Of a stretch of 64,000 nt of DNA, positions 50,415 to 58,541 are shown piece after piece. Numbering within the stretch: position 1 is the first letter of the stretch; every line of letters begins with the position of its first letter. The stretch spans positions 806,001 to 870,000 of the forward strand of contig NZ_CP104003.1 of the NCBI RefSeq assembly GCF_025231485.1, in the 5' to 3' direction. A program made the position numbers and the translations under genes. Below the pieces are notes generated by a model. That model did no database searches and was not told where the DNA came from. It saw nothing but the letters and a program-made list of their open reading frames with translations. The DNA is from Salinirubellus salinus. GTDB taxonomy: Archaea > Halobacteriota > Halobacteria > Halobacteriales > Haloarculaceae.

Positions 50415-51178
50415 TGCCATCGAGCGTCGTCCACGTGGGGTTCGCGCTCCTCCTCGCCGCGGGCCTGCTGGGGTCGGCCTACGACCGGCGGGCACTCGCT
50501 GTCGTCGCCGGCGCCGTGGTGTTCGCCGACCTCGACGTGTTCACCTCGCTCGTCGTGGAGGGCTCACACCGCGCGATGTTCCACACGCTGCTCGTCCCCC
50601 TGTTCGTCGGGACGTACCTCTACGCCGACACCCACTGGCGGGAGTCGTCACTCGTCCGGGCGCGCGTCGGGGACCGCGGCGTACGGGTCGCGTGGGTCGC
50701 CATCGCCGCCTTCTGCCTGTCGGCCGTCGGTCTCGACCTGTTCACGGCGGCTGGAGTCAACCCGTTCTACCCCCTGTTCGACCAGTTCTACGCGTTCAAC
50801 GGTCAGGTGACGTGGTCGTCCGTGGACGGACTGACGCAGACGTTCGTGCAGGTGGGCCAGCAGTCGCCCGACTCCACGGCGGGTGGCGGGGCCGGGAGAA
50901 CGACGGTGGACGTGGGACAGAAGGGGACCTCGCAGGAGTACCGCGTCGGGAGCGGCATCGACCCGTCGCGTGGCCCCGAACCCGCGAACGTCGAACGGGT
51001 GTTTCCCGTCGTCTACAACGGCTGGCAGACGTTCCTCACGCTGACGGGGCTCCTCGTGACGACCGTGAAACTCCGTGGCCTCCCGGCGTGGACGGCCGCG
51101 CGGACAGGCCGTGGGCAGGGCGAGGTTCCAAGTACCGAGCCGTCCGAGACGGGTGACGTGGAGGCCACCGATGACTGA
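50414..51178 (+). CDS. YdjM-type membrane metal-dependent hydrolase, copy B
   Basis: 254 residues, a paralogue of the preceding gene: VVHVGFALLLAAGLLGSAYD, VVFADLDVFTSLVVEGSHRA and HTLLVPLFVGTYLYAD align with copy A. The N-terminal HV, DLD, H and HT residues are retained. The polar loop lacks the cysteines and is Gly/Ser-rich. Its ATG overlaps the stop of copy A (TGATG). The last eight bases overlap the GNAT gene that follows. Substrate unknown. Confidence 0.8.
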   Translation: MPSSVVHVGFALLLAAGLLGSAYDRRALAVVAGAVVFADLDVFTSLVVEGSHRAMFHTLLVPLFVGTYLYADTHWRESSLVRARVGDRGVRVAWVAIAAFCLSAVGLDLFTAAGVNPFYPLFDQFYAFNGQVTWSSVDGLTQTFVQVGQQSPDSTAGGGAGRTTVDVGQKGTSQEYRVGSGIDPSRGPEPANVERVFPVVYNGWQTFLTLTGLLVTTVKLRGLPAWTAARTGRGQGEVPSTEPSETGDVEATDD

Positions 51179-51671
51179 CAGTGTCGTGCGGGCGTACGAC
51201 CCGAAGACGGACGCGGAGGCGCTCTGGGAGTTGAAACGCCGCTTCGAGCGTGAACTCGGGGCTGGAGGCGGGCCGGAGAAGTCCGCGACGTACGACGCGA
51301 AGCTCGACGCCGACTACCGCGAGCGCTACCTGGCGTGGGTGGCACGGTGCGTCGCCGACGAGGAGTGCCTGTTCGTGGCCGAGGCCCGCGGCGATGGGGC
51401 GGGACTCGACGGGTACGTGTTCATGCTCCCGGAACGGCTCGCGATGGTCTGGGACGCCGCCGTCGTCAACGAGGTGTACGTCTGTGCGAGTCGACGGGGG
51501 AGTGGCCTCGCAGATGCGCTCTTCGAGCGGGGGCTGGCCCACGCCCGCCAGCAGTCACTCCCGCTGGACCGGGTGGTGCTGGACGTGGACCGCGAGAACA
51601 GCCGTGCCCGCGCGTTCTACGCCAGACACGGCTTCGAACACTGGGGCGAGATGGTCGCCCGCGACCTATAG
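51171..51671 (+). CDS. GNAT acetyltransferase
   Basis: 166 residues. The acetyl-CoA binding loop CASRRGSGLADALFERGLAH and following FYARHGFEHWGEMV define a GNAT. It resembles archaeal ribosomal-protein or small-molecule acetyltransferases; acceptor unknown. The ATG overlaps the preceding gene by 8 bp, so it belongs to the same operon. It converges on the next gene with an overlap of 6 bp at the stop codons. Confidence 0.85.
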   Translation: MTDSVVRAYDPKTDAEALWELKRRFERELGAGGGPEKSATYDAKLDADYRERYLAWVARCVADEECLFVAEARGDGAGLDGYVFMLPERLAMVWDAAVVNEVYVCASRRGSGLADALFERGLAHARQQSLPLDRVVLDVDRENSRARAFYARHGFEHWGEMVARDL

Positions 51672-52247
51672 CTGCGGCGACGACGATTCGGCGGACGACC
51701 CTCCCGTGAGCGAGGCGACGACGGCGCCGACGGCACCGAAGACGACGGGGTAGACCACACCAGCCAGCAGCACACCCGTCACGAGGTCCGGGGTCACGTT
51801 CTCCGTGGCGAACAGGAAGACGCCGACCACCGACAACAGGCCGTAGCCGAGGACGACGGTGACCCCGCTCAGGGCGGCGTCGGCCGTGTCGAGGTCCGAT
51901 GCACCCACGTACCGGCCGACGGCGAGGCCGGCGACGAGGAGCAAGAGCGGCGGGACGACGTAGAGCAGCGGCGTGAAGCCGTTCTCACCGCCGATGGCGT
52001 TGGTCGCGCCGCCACCGAAGAACCCGAGGTCGACGACAGTGTTCACGAAGTGCGCGTTGAAGAACACCCAGCCGACGGCCTGCCAGACGCCGATCTCGGC
52101 CGCCTCCAGCACGCGTCCGAACAGGGAGTTCTGGATGTCGCCGCTGGCGACGAGGTAGGTACACAGGTACGACAGTACCCACGCCGCGACCCCCGCGGCG
52201 GCACCGACGCCGACTGGCAACTCTCGGTCTCCGACTGAGACAGACAT
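51666..52247 (-). CDS. 193-residue haloarchaeal membrane protein
   Basis: Four to six hydrophobic segments, such as AAAGVAAWVLSYLCTYLVA, LLYVVPPLLLLVAGLAVG, GVTVVLGYGLLSVVGVFLFA and LVTGVLLAGVVYPVVFGAVG. A polar loop has FFNAHFVNTVVDLGFFGGG. No catalytic motif. Family unknown to me. ATG 52247 begins the sequence MSVSVGDRELP. It overlaps the convergent GNAT stop by 6 bp. Confidence 0.72.
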   Translation of the reverse strand: MSVSVGDRELPVGVGAAAGVAAWVLSYLCTYLVASGDIQNSLFGRVLEAAEIGVWQAVGWVFFNAHFVNTVVDLGFFGGGATNAIGGENGFTPLLYVVPPLLLLVAGLAVGRYVGASDLDTADAALSGVTVVLGYGLLSVVGVFLFATENVTPDLVTGVLLAGVVYPVVFGAVGAVVASLTGGSSAESSSPQL

Positions 52248-52297
52248 CGTGTCTCGTCCCTCGAGCGGCGACGGAAAGAAAGTTCTGGCCGAACCCG

Positions 52298-53203
52298 TCA
52301 GTCCGCGTCGCGTCGGTCGGGGTCGGTCTCCGCAACGATGGTCTCGACCCGGTCCTCGTAGGCGGCCTCCCACTCGCGGTAGACCCCGTAGGAGGGTTCC
52401 CGGTCGCGGAAGTCGCCCTCGAGGTCGGCGAGCGAGTCGGGGTCTGGCGCGAACTCGGGGTCACGGCCCCGGACCGCGTCGAGTGCGCGGGCCAGCGCGG
52501 GTCTGTCGTCGCCGTCGGGGACCTCGTGGGCGACGATGCCGACGCTCCAGCGGACCAGCATCGCGAACATCAGCACGTTGGCGAGGAGGTAGACGAACGC
52601 CGGCGTGAGGGGGTCGTACCCCTGCAGCGTGACGAGACCGAGGAGCGTCGTTCCGACGACCTCGCGGACGTAGAGCCACAGGCCGAGCGCCCCCAGCACG
52701 AGGAAGAACCCGAGGTAGCCCAGCAACTGCGCCCGTCGGTGGGTCTGGTGGACCGCCGGCGTGTTCCCGGTCCGGAGCCAGAGTTCCCAGGTGAGGTACG
52801 GTCCCTCGAGTTCGCGGTTGATCTTGCTCTCGAGGAACGAGAGGAAGTCCCCGGCCCGCATCATCCGGCTCTGCTCGGTGAGCCAGAGAGAGGTGGAGAC
52901 GATGACGATGGGCGGGATGGAGGCGACGATGAGCTGTGTCACCAGTGGGTCGCCGTCCGAGAGCGCGGGGAGGACGCCGCTGAACTGCAACCCGTAGACG
53001 ATGCCCACGACCACCGCGCCGCCGAGGATGATCTGGTTCTGGAAGTCGATGCTCTGGGAGATCTCCTCGCGGAGGGTCCGGTAGAGGTCCATCATCACCT
53101 CGACGCGCTCGTCCATCTCGAACGTCGACGCGCCGTTGGCTGACGGGTGGCCCCCCCAGTGCCCGCTCCCCACTCGTCCCGCCTCCGTCTCGTCCCCACT
53201 CAT
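52298..53203 (-). CDS. 301-residue four-segment membrane protein
   Basis: Residues 1-45 are soluble and Gly/Asp-rich. Hydrophobic segments are IILGGAVVVGIVYGLQFSGV and LIVASIPPIVIVSTSLWLTE near residues 60-120, LLGYLGFFLVLGALGLWLYV near 165, and FVYLLANVLMFAMLVRWSVG near 205. The acidic C-terminal domain is probably cytosolic. I find no known motif. ATG 53203 is chosen because the TATA-like gtttatg lies 26-32 bp upstream. It precedes the membrane protein at 51666 in transcription order. Confidence 0.72.
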   Translation of the reverse strand: MSGDETEAGRVGSGHWGGHPSANGASTFEMDERVEVMMDLYRTLREEISQSIDFQNQIILGGAVVVGIVYGLQFSGVLPALSDGDPLVTQLIVASIPPIVIVSTSLWLTEQSRMMRAGDFLSFLESKINRELEGPYLTWELWLRTGNTPAVHQTHRRAQLLGYLGFFLVLGALGLWLYVREVVGTTLLGLVTLQGYDPLTPAFVYLLANVLMFAMLVRWSVGIVAHEVPDGDDRPALARALDAVRGRDPEFAPDPDSLADLEGDFRDREPSYGVYREWEAAYEDRVETIVAETDPDRRDAD

Positions 53204-53228
53204 CGACAGGAACACACACCGCCCACGT

Positions 53229-53235
53229 CATAAAC
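53229..53235 (-). promoter_or_regulatory. TATA box of the 301-residue membrane gene
   Basis: gtttatg on the minus strand, 26-32 bp before ATG 53203; fits a leaderless mRNA. Confidence 0.6.
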
Positions 53236-53265
53236 CCGACTACTACGGCCGGATTCCGAGTCCCG

Positions 53266-53862
53266 TCACGCCTCTCCCTCCCGCTCCTCGGCGGTGACGG
53301 TGAATCGATAGACGTCGGCCGGGCCGTCGGGGTACCGTTCGTGGTTCCGCAGGACCCCCTCCTCGCGCCCGCCCGCTCGCTCCACGTACTCCGAGATTGC
53401 CCGGTAAGAGTTCTCGTTGCCCACGGCACAGGTCACGGCCACGCACTCGAGGTCCAGCCGTTCGAACGCCACCCCCATCAGCGCGTGGGCGCGTTCACCG
53501 GAGTACCCGCGACCCCAGAACGGCTGCCGGAGCCACGTCCCGAGCGTCGCCACCGAGCGGTCCCAGTCGACGCCGAAGCCCCCGAGACCGGCGAACTCGC
53601 CCGCACCGTCCTCACCCGCCCGCGGGTAGAGGGCGTACTGGACACCCTCGCCCGTGGCGAACTGCTCGGCACAGGCGTCGAGGAACTCGCGGGTCTCGTT
53701 TGGGTGGCGGTGGGGGTCCCACGTCAGGAACTCGGTCACCCGGTCGATGCTCGGGGCACCCTCACGGACGTGTTCGTACAGGTCGAGCGGGTCCAGCGTC
53801 TCCCCGGTCAGCGCACGGAGGTGCAGGCGGTCGGTCTCGAGCTCGGCGGGGAACAGCGACAT
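53266..53862 (-). CDS. RimJ/RimL-type GNAT acetyltransferase
   Basis: 198 residues. The opening FPAELETDRLHLRALTGETL and motif LGTWLRQPFWGRGYSGERAH (with the acetyl-CoA loop) followed by LECVAVTCAVGNENSYRAI are typical of RimJ/RimL N-alpha or ribosomal-protein acetyltransferases. The acceptor is unknown. ATG 53862 is preferred over 53889, as the family starts with FPAELETDRL just after it. It lies alone between the 301-residue membrane gene and a small ORF on the same strand. Confidence 0.86.
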   Translation of the reverse strand: MSLFPAELETDRLHLRALTGETLDPLDLYEHVREGAPSIDRVTEFLTWDPHRHPNETREFLDACAEQFATGEGVQYALYPRAGEDGAGEFAGLGGFGVDWDRSVATLGTWLRQPFWGRGYSGERAHALMGVAFERLDLECVAVTCAVGNENSYRAISEYVERAGGREEGVLRNHERYPDGPADVYRFTVTAEEREGEA

Positions 53863-53979
53863 GCTCGCACCCAGACGGGGGGCCGTCAAAACGGTTGGCC
53901 GGGCGTGTCACGGCGTTCCGTGCCGTGCCGACGCGACCGCTCGGCGGTGGAGTACGGACGGCGAACAGTGGACAGCAGG

Positions 53980-54129
53980 TCAGCGGCGGCCGGAGGAGAG
54001 CGAGGTGGCGACGTCGAGGACGAGGCCGAGCGGGACGACCAGCGTCTCCGCAGCAGTCGTTACGTTCGGCCGGGGTCGTCGACTCCGGCGGCGGGATTCG
54101 GCGTCGTCCTCACGTTCCGTGTGCGGCAT
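53980..54129 (-). CDS. Possible 49-residue microprotein with an ideal promoter
   Basis: This ORF of 50 codons has an ATG at 54129 and a TATA-like gtttaagt 24-31 bp upstream, the same geometry as the confident genes here. The peptide has an acidic/basic N-terminus (MPHTEREDDAESRRRSRRP) and a hydrophobic C-terminal stretch (ETLVVPLGLVLDVATSL), which may be membrane-bound. Codon use is GC3-rich. I know no family. It is more than 100 bp from the GNAT gene that follows. Confidence 0.5.
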   Translation of the reverse strand: MPHTEREDDAESRRRSRRPRPNVTTAAETLVVPLGLVLDVATSLSSGRR

Positions 54130-54152
54130 GGTCTCAATGATGACACACCAGT

Positions 54153-54160
54153 ACTTAAAC
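54153..54160 (-). promoter_or_regulatory. TATA-like box of the 49-residue ORF
   Basis: gtttaagt on the minus strand, 24-31 bp before ATG 54129. Confidence 0.5.
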
Positions 54161-54404
54161 TATGTGTCGGATTCACGTAGGGGGACGCACGTACTGGTAC
54201 AAGAACCCCCGATATGTGTATTATATATACTCGAGCACACAGTTTATATCCATAATATCGTCGGGATTCTAGGTGGGGCTGCGGTACCGTCGGCCGTTCG
54301 TCGAGAACGGCAGGTCGGCGCTCGCCGGACCCTCCGTCTGACGCACGTCGTGCGGTAGCCGGTGCGGTCGCGTCGCGACCACGGGCAGCCCCTCGGAAGA
54401 AGTA
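54161..54404. other. AT-rich intergenic island upstream of rfcL
   Basis: This gap lies between the small ORF and rfcL, transcribed divergently. Part of it (about 54206-54265) is extremely AT-rich against the high-GC background, with several TATA-like runs. Arms related to cccccgatat and atatcgtcggg flank the AT core (around 54206 and 54261). I see no gene. It may hold promoters or a melting site, and I found no origin-recognition-box sequence. Confidence 0.55.
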
Positions 54405-54413
54405 GGTATAACC
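54405..54413 (+). promoter_or_regulatory. TATA box of rfcL
   Basis: ggtataacc is 23-31 bp before ATG 54436. It supports the start and a leaderless mRNA. Confidence 0.6.
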
Positions 54414-54435
54414 GTGGGCCAGCGCTAGCCCGTGT

Positions 54436-55923
54436 ATGACCGACTGGACGGAGACGTACCGTCCGACCACGCTGTCGGACCTCCGGGGCAACGACAAGGC
54501 CCGCGAGAGCCTCCACTCGTGGGCCCGCTCGTGGGGCGACCACCGCGAGGCCGCCGTCATCCACGGCTCGCCGGGGGTCGGCAAGACGAGTGCGGCCCAC
54601 GCGCTTGCCAACGACATGGGGTGGGACGTGATGGAACTGAACGCCAGCGACTCGCGGACCCGCGACCAGATCGAGAAGGTCGCCGGTGGCGCCGCGATGA
54701 ACCGCTCGCTGACGGGCACGGGTCGACAGCTCGTGATACTGGACGAGGCGGACAACCTCCACCAGCACAAGGACCGCGGCGGCGCCCGCGCGATGACGGA
54801 CCTCGTGAAGTCGGCGAACCAGCCCATCGTCCTCATCGCCAACGACTACTACGACATGAGCCGGGGGCTGCGGAACGCCTGCCGCGAGATCGAGTTCCGG
54901 GACGTCTCGGCCCGCTCCATCCTCCCCGCCCTGCGAGACATCTGCCGGCGCGAGGGGGTGCAGTACGACGACGAGGCGCTCGAGCGTATCGCCGAACGCA
55001 ACTCGGGCGACCTGCGCGGCGCCATCAACGACCTGCAGGCGGTCGCGGAGGGCCGGGACCACCTCACCGTCGCGGACATCTCCACCGGGAGCCGCGACCG
55101 GTCGGTCGGCATCTTCGAGTTCCTCGACGGCGTGTTGAAAGAGGAGGGCGCGCAGGAAGCGCTCCAGTTGGCGTACGACGCCGAGGAGAACCCCGAGGAC
55201 CTCCTGCAGTGGGTCGAGGACAAGGTGCCGATGGTGTACGAGGGCCAGGAACTCGCCGACGCGTACGAGTTCATCTCGAACGCCGACCGCTGGCAGGGTC
55301 GCGTCCGGGCGACGCAGAACTACTCCTACTGGCGCTACATCTCCGACAACGTCGCCGCGGGCGTCGCCAGCGTCCGGCGCTCCACGCGCGGCGGGTGGAC
55401 CCGCTACGGCGGGTACCCCTACCGCTCCTCGCGCGACGCGACCCGCGACCACGTCGCCCAGCAGATCGCCGAGGCCGAGGGCGTCAGCATCGCCACGGCT
55501 CGCCGCGAGTACCTCCCGTTCCTCGCCTCGATGGTCGAGTACTGCAAGCCCCGCGAACTCGCCGTCGCCATCGCCGCCCGCTACGAACTCGACGCCGAGC
55601 ACCTCGCGTACGTCTCCGGGTCCGGCAAGGACACGAACAAGGTTCAGGAGATAATCGAGGACGCCGAACGCCTCCGCGAGGAGCAGGCCGTCGAGCACTC
55701 CGGCGGCGCGTTCGCCCCGGGCGAGCGTGAACTCGACGACGACGCCGTCGAGGTGGAGATAACGGACGACGGTGGGGAGGCGGACGCGGACGCCGAGGAC
55801 GACGGACAGGCGACGCTGTTCGACTCGGACGATGGGGCGGCCGACGACGACGCGGTGGCAGCCAACGACGCGGAGGACTCAGAGGAGGACGACCAGCAGT
55901 CGGGGCTCTCGGACTTCATGTGA
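54436..55923 (+). CDS. Replication factor C large subunit
   Basis: 495-residue clamp loader ATPase. Walker A is GSPGVGKT at 44-51 and Walker B VILDEADNL near 100. Sensor and arginine-finger helices follow. The C-terminal ~85 residues are acidic and disordered and carry two PIP-box-like peptides: an internal QATLFDSD at about 458-465 and the final QSGLSDFM. RfcL, with the RfcS subunits, opens PCNA and loads it on DNA. RfcS genes are not in the window. The start is fixed by a TATA box 23-31 bp upstream. Confidence 0.95.
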   Translation: MTDWTETYRPTTLSDLRGNDKARESLHSWARSWGDHREAAVIHGSPGVGKTSAAHALANDMGWDVMELNASDSRTRDQIEKVAGGAAMNRSLTGTGRQLVILDEADNLHQHKDRGGARAMTDLVKSANQPIVLIANDYYDMSRGLRNACREIEFRDVSARSILPALRDICRREGVQYDDEALERIAERNSGDLRGAINDLQAVAEGRDHLTVADISTGSRDRSVGIFEFLDGVLKEEGAQEALQLAYDAEENPEDLLQWVEDKVPMVYEGQELADAYEFISNADRWQGRVRATQNYSYWRYISDNVAAGVASVRRSTRGGWTRYGGYPYRSSRDATRDHVAQQIAEAEGVSIATARREYLPFLASMVEYCKPRELAVAIAARYELDAEHLAYVSGSGKDTNKVQEIIEDAERLREEQAVEHSGGAFAPGERELDDDAVEVEITDDGGEADADAEDDGQATLFDSDDGAADDDAVAANDAEDSEEDDQQSGLSDFM

Positions 55924-55950
55924 GCGCCGGGAGAGCGGGTCGGGTCGCGC

Positions 55951-56937
55951 CTAGCGCGCTCGACCCGTCCCCAGCCCCGGGATGGACGTGCGTTCCTCGA
56001 CGACGCCCATCACGAGCGACGCCGACAACACCATCGCGAGGTAGAACAGCGCCGCGACGGAGTATATCTCGACGTAGCGGTACGTGTCGCCGCCGATGTC
56101 CCGCGCGTAGAAGAACAGCTCGCCGACGGTGATGAAGCTCGCCAGCGAGGAGTACTTGATGAGGTAGACGAGTTCGTTCGACCACCCCGGGATGGCGAAC
56201 CGGAGCCCCTGCGGCAGGACGACGTGCCGGATGCCGCCCAGTTTCGAGAGCCCGATGGACCGCGCGGCGGTGAGTTGCCCGGAGTCGACGGACAACAGCG
56301 CCGACCGGATGTACTCGGACTGGTAGGCTGCGGAGTTGATGGTGAAGCCGATGAACGCGACCCAGACGGCCGTCCCAGGTATCCACCCCGTCCCGACGCC
56401 GGGGACCTCGCGGACGTACTGCGTCAGCGAGAGGCCGAAGTAGAGGACGAACAGCTGCGCGAGCAGCGGCGTCCCGCGGATGAGTTCGGTGAAGCTCAGC
56501 GACACCCACCGCGTCGCCCGGTTCCCGTAGACGCGGGCGACGCTCAGGGGCACCGCCAGCACCAGTCCGGCGAGGATGGAGACGACGGTGAGGACGACGG
56601 TGAGCCACGCCCCCGCCGCCAGTTGTGGGAGCGCCTCGACACCGAACGCGAGGAAGTCGAACCCGCCAGCGAACCAGTCGAGGACACCGTCGAGCGGCGC
56701 TGGTGCGGCGGCGTTCCGGAGTGCCTCGCCGGCCGTGACGAACTGCTCGCTCGGGAAGAACGACTCCCGGGCGCTCACGTTCGTCCCGGGGACGACGACC
56801 CAGTCGTAGACCCAGCGGACGCCGAGCCACGCCCAGAACGGGACGAGTACGGCCAGCAGGCGGGCGCGGCCGCCGAACTCCAGACTGACACCGCGACTCT
56901 CCGCCGCGGACTCCGCGGGGGCGGACTCCGTGCTCAC
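55951..56937 (-). CDS. Polar amino acid ABC transporter permease 1
   Basis: 328 residues, longer than the usual ~220-250. The typical GlnP/HisM core (residues ~115-320) includes the EAA loop LTAARSIGLSKLGGIRHVVL. An extra N-terminal membrane segment and ~70-residue extracytoplasmic region (VVPGTNVSARESFFPSEQFV) precede the core. Its ATG overlaps the ATPase stop by 4 bp, placing it last in the operon SBP-permease-ATPase-permease. It would pair with permease 2 as a heterodimeric channel. Confidence 0.9.
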   Translation of the reverse strand: MSTESAPAESAAESRGVSLEFGGRARLLAVLVPFWAWLGVRWVYDWVVVPGTNVSARESFFPSEQFVTAGEALRNAAAPAPLDGVLDWFAGGFDFLAFGVEALPQLAAGAWLTVVLTVVSILAGLVLAVPLSVARVYGNRATRWVSLSFTELIRGTPLLAQLFVLYFGLSLTQYVREVPGVGTGWIPGTAVWVAFIGFTINSAAYQSEYIRSALLSVDSGQLTAARSIGLSKLGGIRHVVLPQGLRFAIPGWSNELVYLIKYSSLASFITVGELFFYARDIGGDTYRYVEIYSVAALFYLAMVLSASLVMGVVEERTSIPGLGTGRAR

Positions 56938-57776
56938 GGTCCTTCCCCTCGCCTCGTTTCACTCGGCTCACCATCGTCGGACTCCCGACGGCCGTCCGAC
57001 GAGGATCGCGGTCCTGCGGACCGCTCACCCTCGTCGTGCAGGCCGGTCAGCCGCTCCAGGAACTGCGCGGTCCGTTCCTCCTCCGGTGCGTCGAACAGCT
57101 GGTCCGGGAGCCCGCGCTCGACCACCTTCCCGCCGTCGAGGAACGAGAGCGTGGAGGCGACCTCGCGGGCGAAGCCCATCTCGTGGGTGACGCAGAGCAT
57201 CGTCATGCCCTCGTCGGCGAGGTCGCGCATCACGGTCAGGACCTCCCCGATGAGCTCCGGGTCCAGCGCCGACGTGGGCTCGTCGAACAGCATCAGTTCG
57301 GGGTCCATCGCCAGCGCGCGGGCGATACCGACGCGCTGTTTCTGCCCGCCAGAGAGTTCGCCGGGGTAGGAGTCGGCCTGGTCGGCGAGTCCCACCCGTT
57401 CGAGGTGGGCCATCGCGTCCTCACGTGCCGCCGCCTTCTCCATCCCCCGGACCTCCCTGAGCCCGAGCGTGACGTTCCCCAGCGCGGTCCGGTGGGCGAA
57501 CAGGTTGAAGTCCTGGAACACCATCCCGACACGCCGGCGCAGGTCGTTCTCGTCCATCGCGTAGGCGTCCTCACCGTCGAGGTAGATGTGGCCAGAGTCG
57601 ATCTCTGTTAGCCGGTTCACGCATCGCAACATGGTCGACTTCCCGCTCCCGGACGGCCCGATGACGACCTCGACGTCGCCGCGGTCCATCCCGAAGTCGA
57701 TGCCCCGGAGCACTCTCTCGTCCCCGTAGGACTTGTGGACGTCCTCGAACCGGAGGAGGTCGGTGTCGGCGCTCAT
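56934..57776 (-). CDS. Polar amino acid ABC transporter ATP-binding protein
   Basis: 280 residues. Walker A GPSGSGKST near 40-48, Q-loop FQDFNLF near 88-94, signature LSGGQKQRVGIARAL near 140-154, and Walker B LMLFDEPTSALD near 159-170 are intact. The Gln/His class of importers matches. The last ~30 residues are a Ser/Arg/Asp-rich tail with no family match and contain, in the DNA, a perfect 17-bp hairpin (57008-57024) also seen in an intergenic gap. It overlaps both flanking permeases by 4 bp. Confidence 0.94.
   Translation of the reverse strand: MSADTDLLRFEDVHKSYGDERVLRGIDFGMDRGDVEVVIGPSGSGKSTMLRCVNRLTEIDSGHIYLDGEDAYAMDENDLRRRVGMVFQDFNLFAHRTALGNVTLGLREVRGMEKAAAREDAMAHLERVGLADQADSYPGELSGGQKQRVGIARALAMDPELMLFDEPTSALDPELIGEVLTVMRDLADEGMTMLCVTHEMGFAREVASTLSFLDGGKVVERGLPDQLFDAPEEERTAQFLERLTGLHDEGERSAGPRSSSDGRRESDDGEPSETRRGEGP
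57008..57024. repeat. 17-bp perfect hairpin inside the ABC ATPase tail
   Basis: GCGGTCC, a three-base loop and GGACCGC. The same palindrome, on the opposite strand, occurs at 62770-62786 outside any gene. It encodes part of the non-conserved C-terminal tail of the ATPase, so it may be a mobile or amplified palindrome tolerated at the gene's end. Confidence 0.55.
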
Positions 57777-58537
57777 CGCGACCCCTCCCCGGGGATGGTG
57801 AACCGCTCACCGAGGGCGTCGAGCCCCCGGTTGGTGACGAACGTGAGGACGAAGTAGACGGCAGAGACGGCGAGGATGACCTCGAACACGGCCGTCGACT
57901 CCTGGACGAAGAGGTTGAACCCGGTCGTCAGCAGCTCCGCGAGACCGATGAAGAAGGCCACGCTCGTGTCCTTCAGGACGATGGTGTACTCGTTCTGGAA
58001 GCCCGGAATCGAGCGCCGGAGCGCCTGTGGCACCACGACGTGCCGGATGGCACCGAGCTTCGAGAGGCCGACCGAGCGGGCGGCCTCCATCTGGCCCTCT
58101 CCGACGCTCTGGATGGCGCCGCGGAAGATCTGTGCCTGGTAGGCGGCCGACCGTAACCCGAGCCCCAGCGTCGCCGCGAAGAACGCGTCCAGTCCGAACT
58201 CCGTCCCGAGCACCGACACCCGTCCCCCGGGCAGCGGGATTGGGAGGACGAAGAACGTGAACGCGAAGATGACGACGATGGGCGTCCCTCGGAGGAGGAC
58301 ACCCACGTTCCGGACGAGGTCCGCGAGTCGCCCCTTCCCGTACACCTCGACGATACCCGCCGGGAGGCCCGCGAGGACGCCGACCGCGACGCTCGTCAGC
58401 GTGAGCAGGATGGTGATGGCGGTGCCCGCGAGCAGGAACTCCCGGTTGCGCCAGACGAACTCCCAGTCGGACTGCTGGAGCGGGACGAGCAGGTCAGCGA
58501 ACGCGGGCACCGCCGGACTCAGCACGAGCGACTCCAT
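57773..58537 (-). CDS. Polar amino acid ABC transporter permease 2
   Basis: 254 residues with about five membrane segments. A first segment [20 protein letters not shown] and the EAA loop [20 protein letters not shown] are typical of HisM/GlnP. ATG 58537 (MESLVLSP) is chosen because the frame upstream overlaps the substrate-binding protein gene. It begins 4 bp after the SBP stop and overlaps the ATPase gene by 4 bp, so the whole group is translated as one unit. Confidence 0.92.
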   Translation of the reverse strand: MESLVLSPAVPAFADLLVPLQQSDWEFVWRNREFLLAGTAITILLTLTSVAVGVLAGLPAGIVEVYGKGRLADLVRNVGVLLRGTPIVVIFAFTFFVLPIPLPGGRVSVLGTEFGLDAFFAATLGLGLRSAAYQAQIFRGAIQSVGEGQMEAARSVGLSKLGAIRHVVVPQALRRSIPGFQNEYTIVLKDTSVAFFIGLAELLTTGFNLFVQESTAVFEVILAVSAVYFVLTFVTNRGLDALGERFTIPGEGSR

Positions 58538-58541
58538 CGGT

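Noticed and set aside
49740-51178. Frameshifted single gene instead of two paralogues
   Set aside because: Both frames have their own N-terminal membrane segments and conserved His/Asp motifs, and join by a TGATG overlap, so they are separate tandem genes.
54206-54270. Replication origin at the AT-rich island
   Set aside because: It is AT-rich and next to rfcL, but no orc1/cdc6 gene is adjacent and no origin-recognition-box-like repeat was seen.
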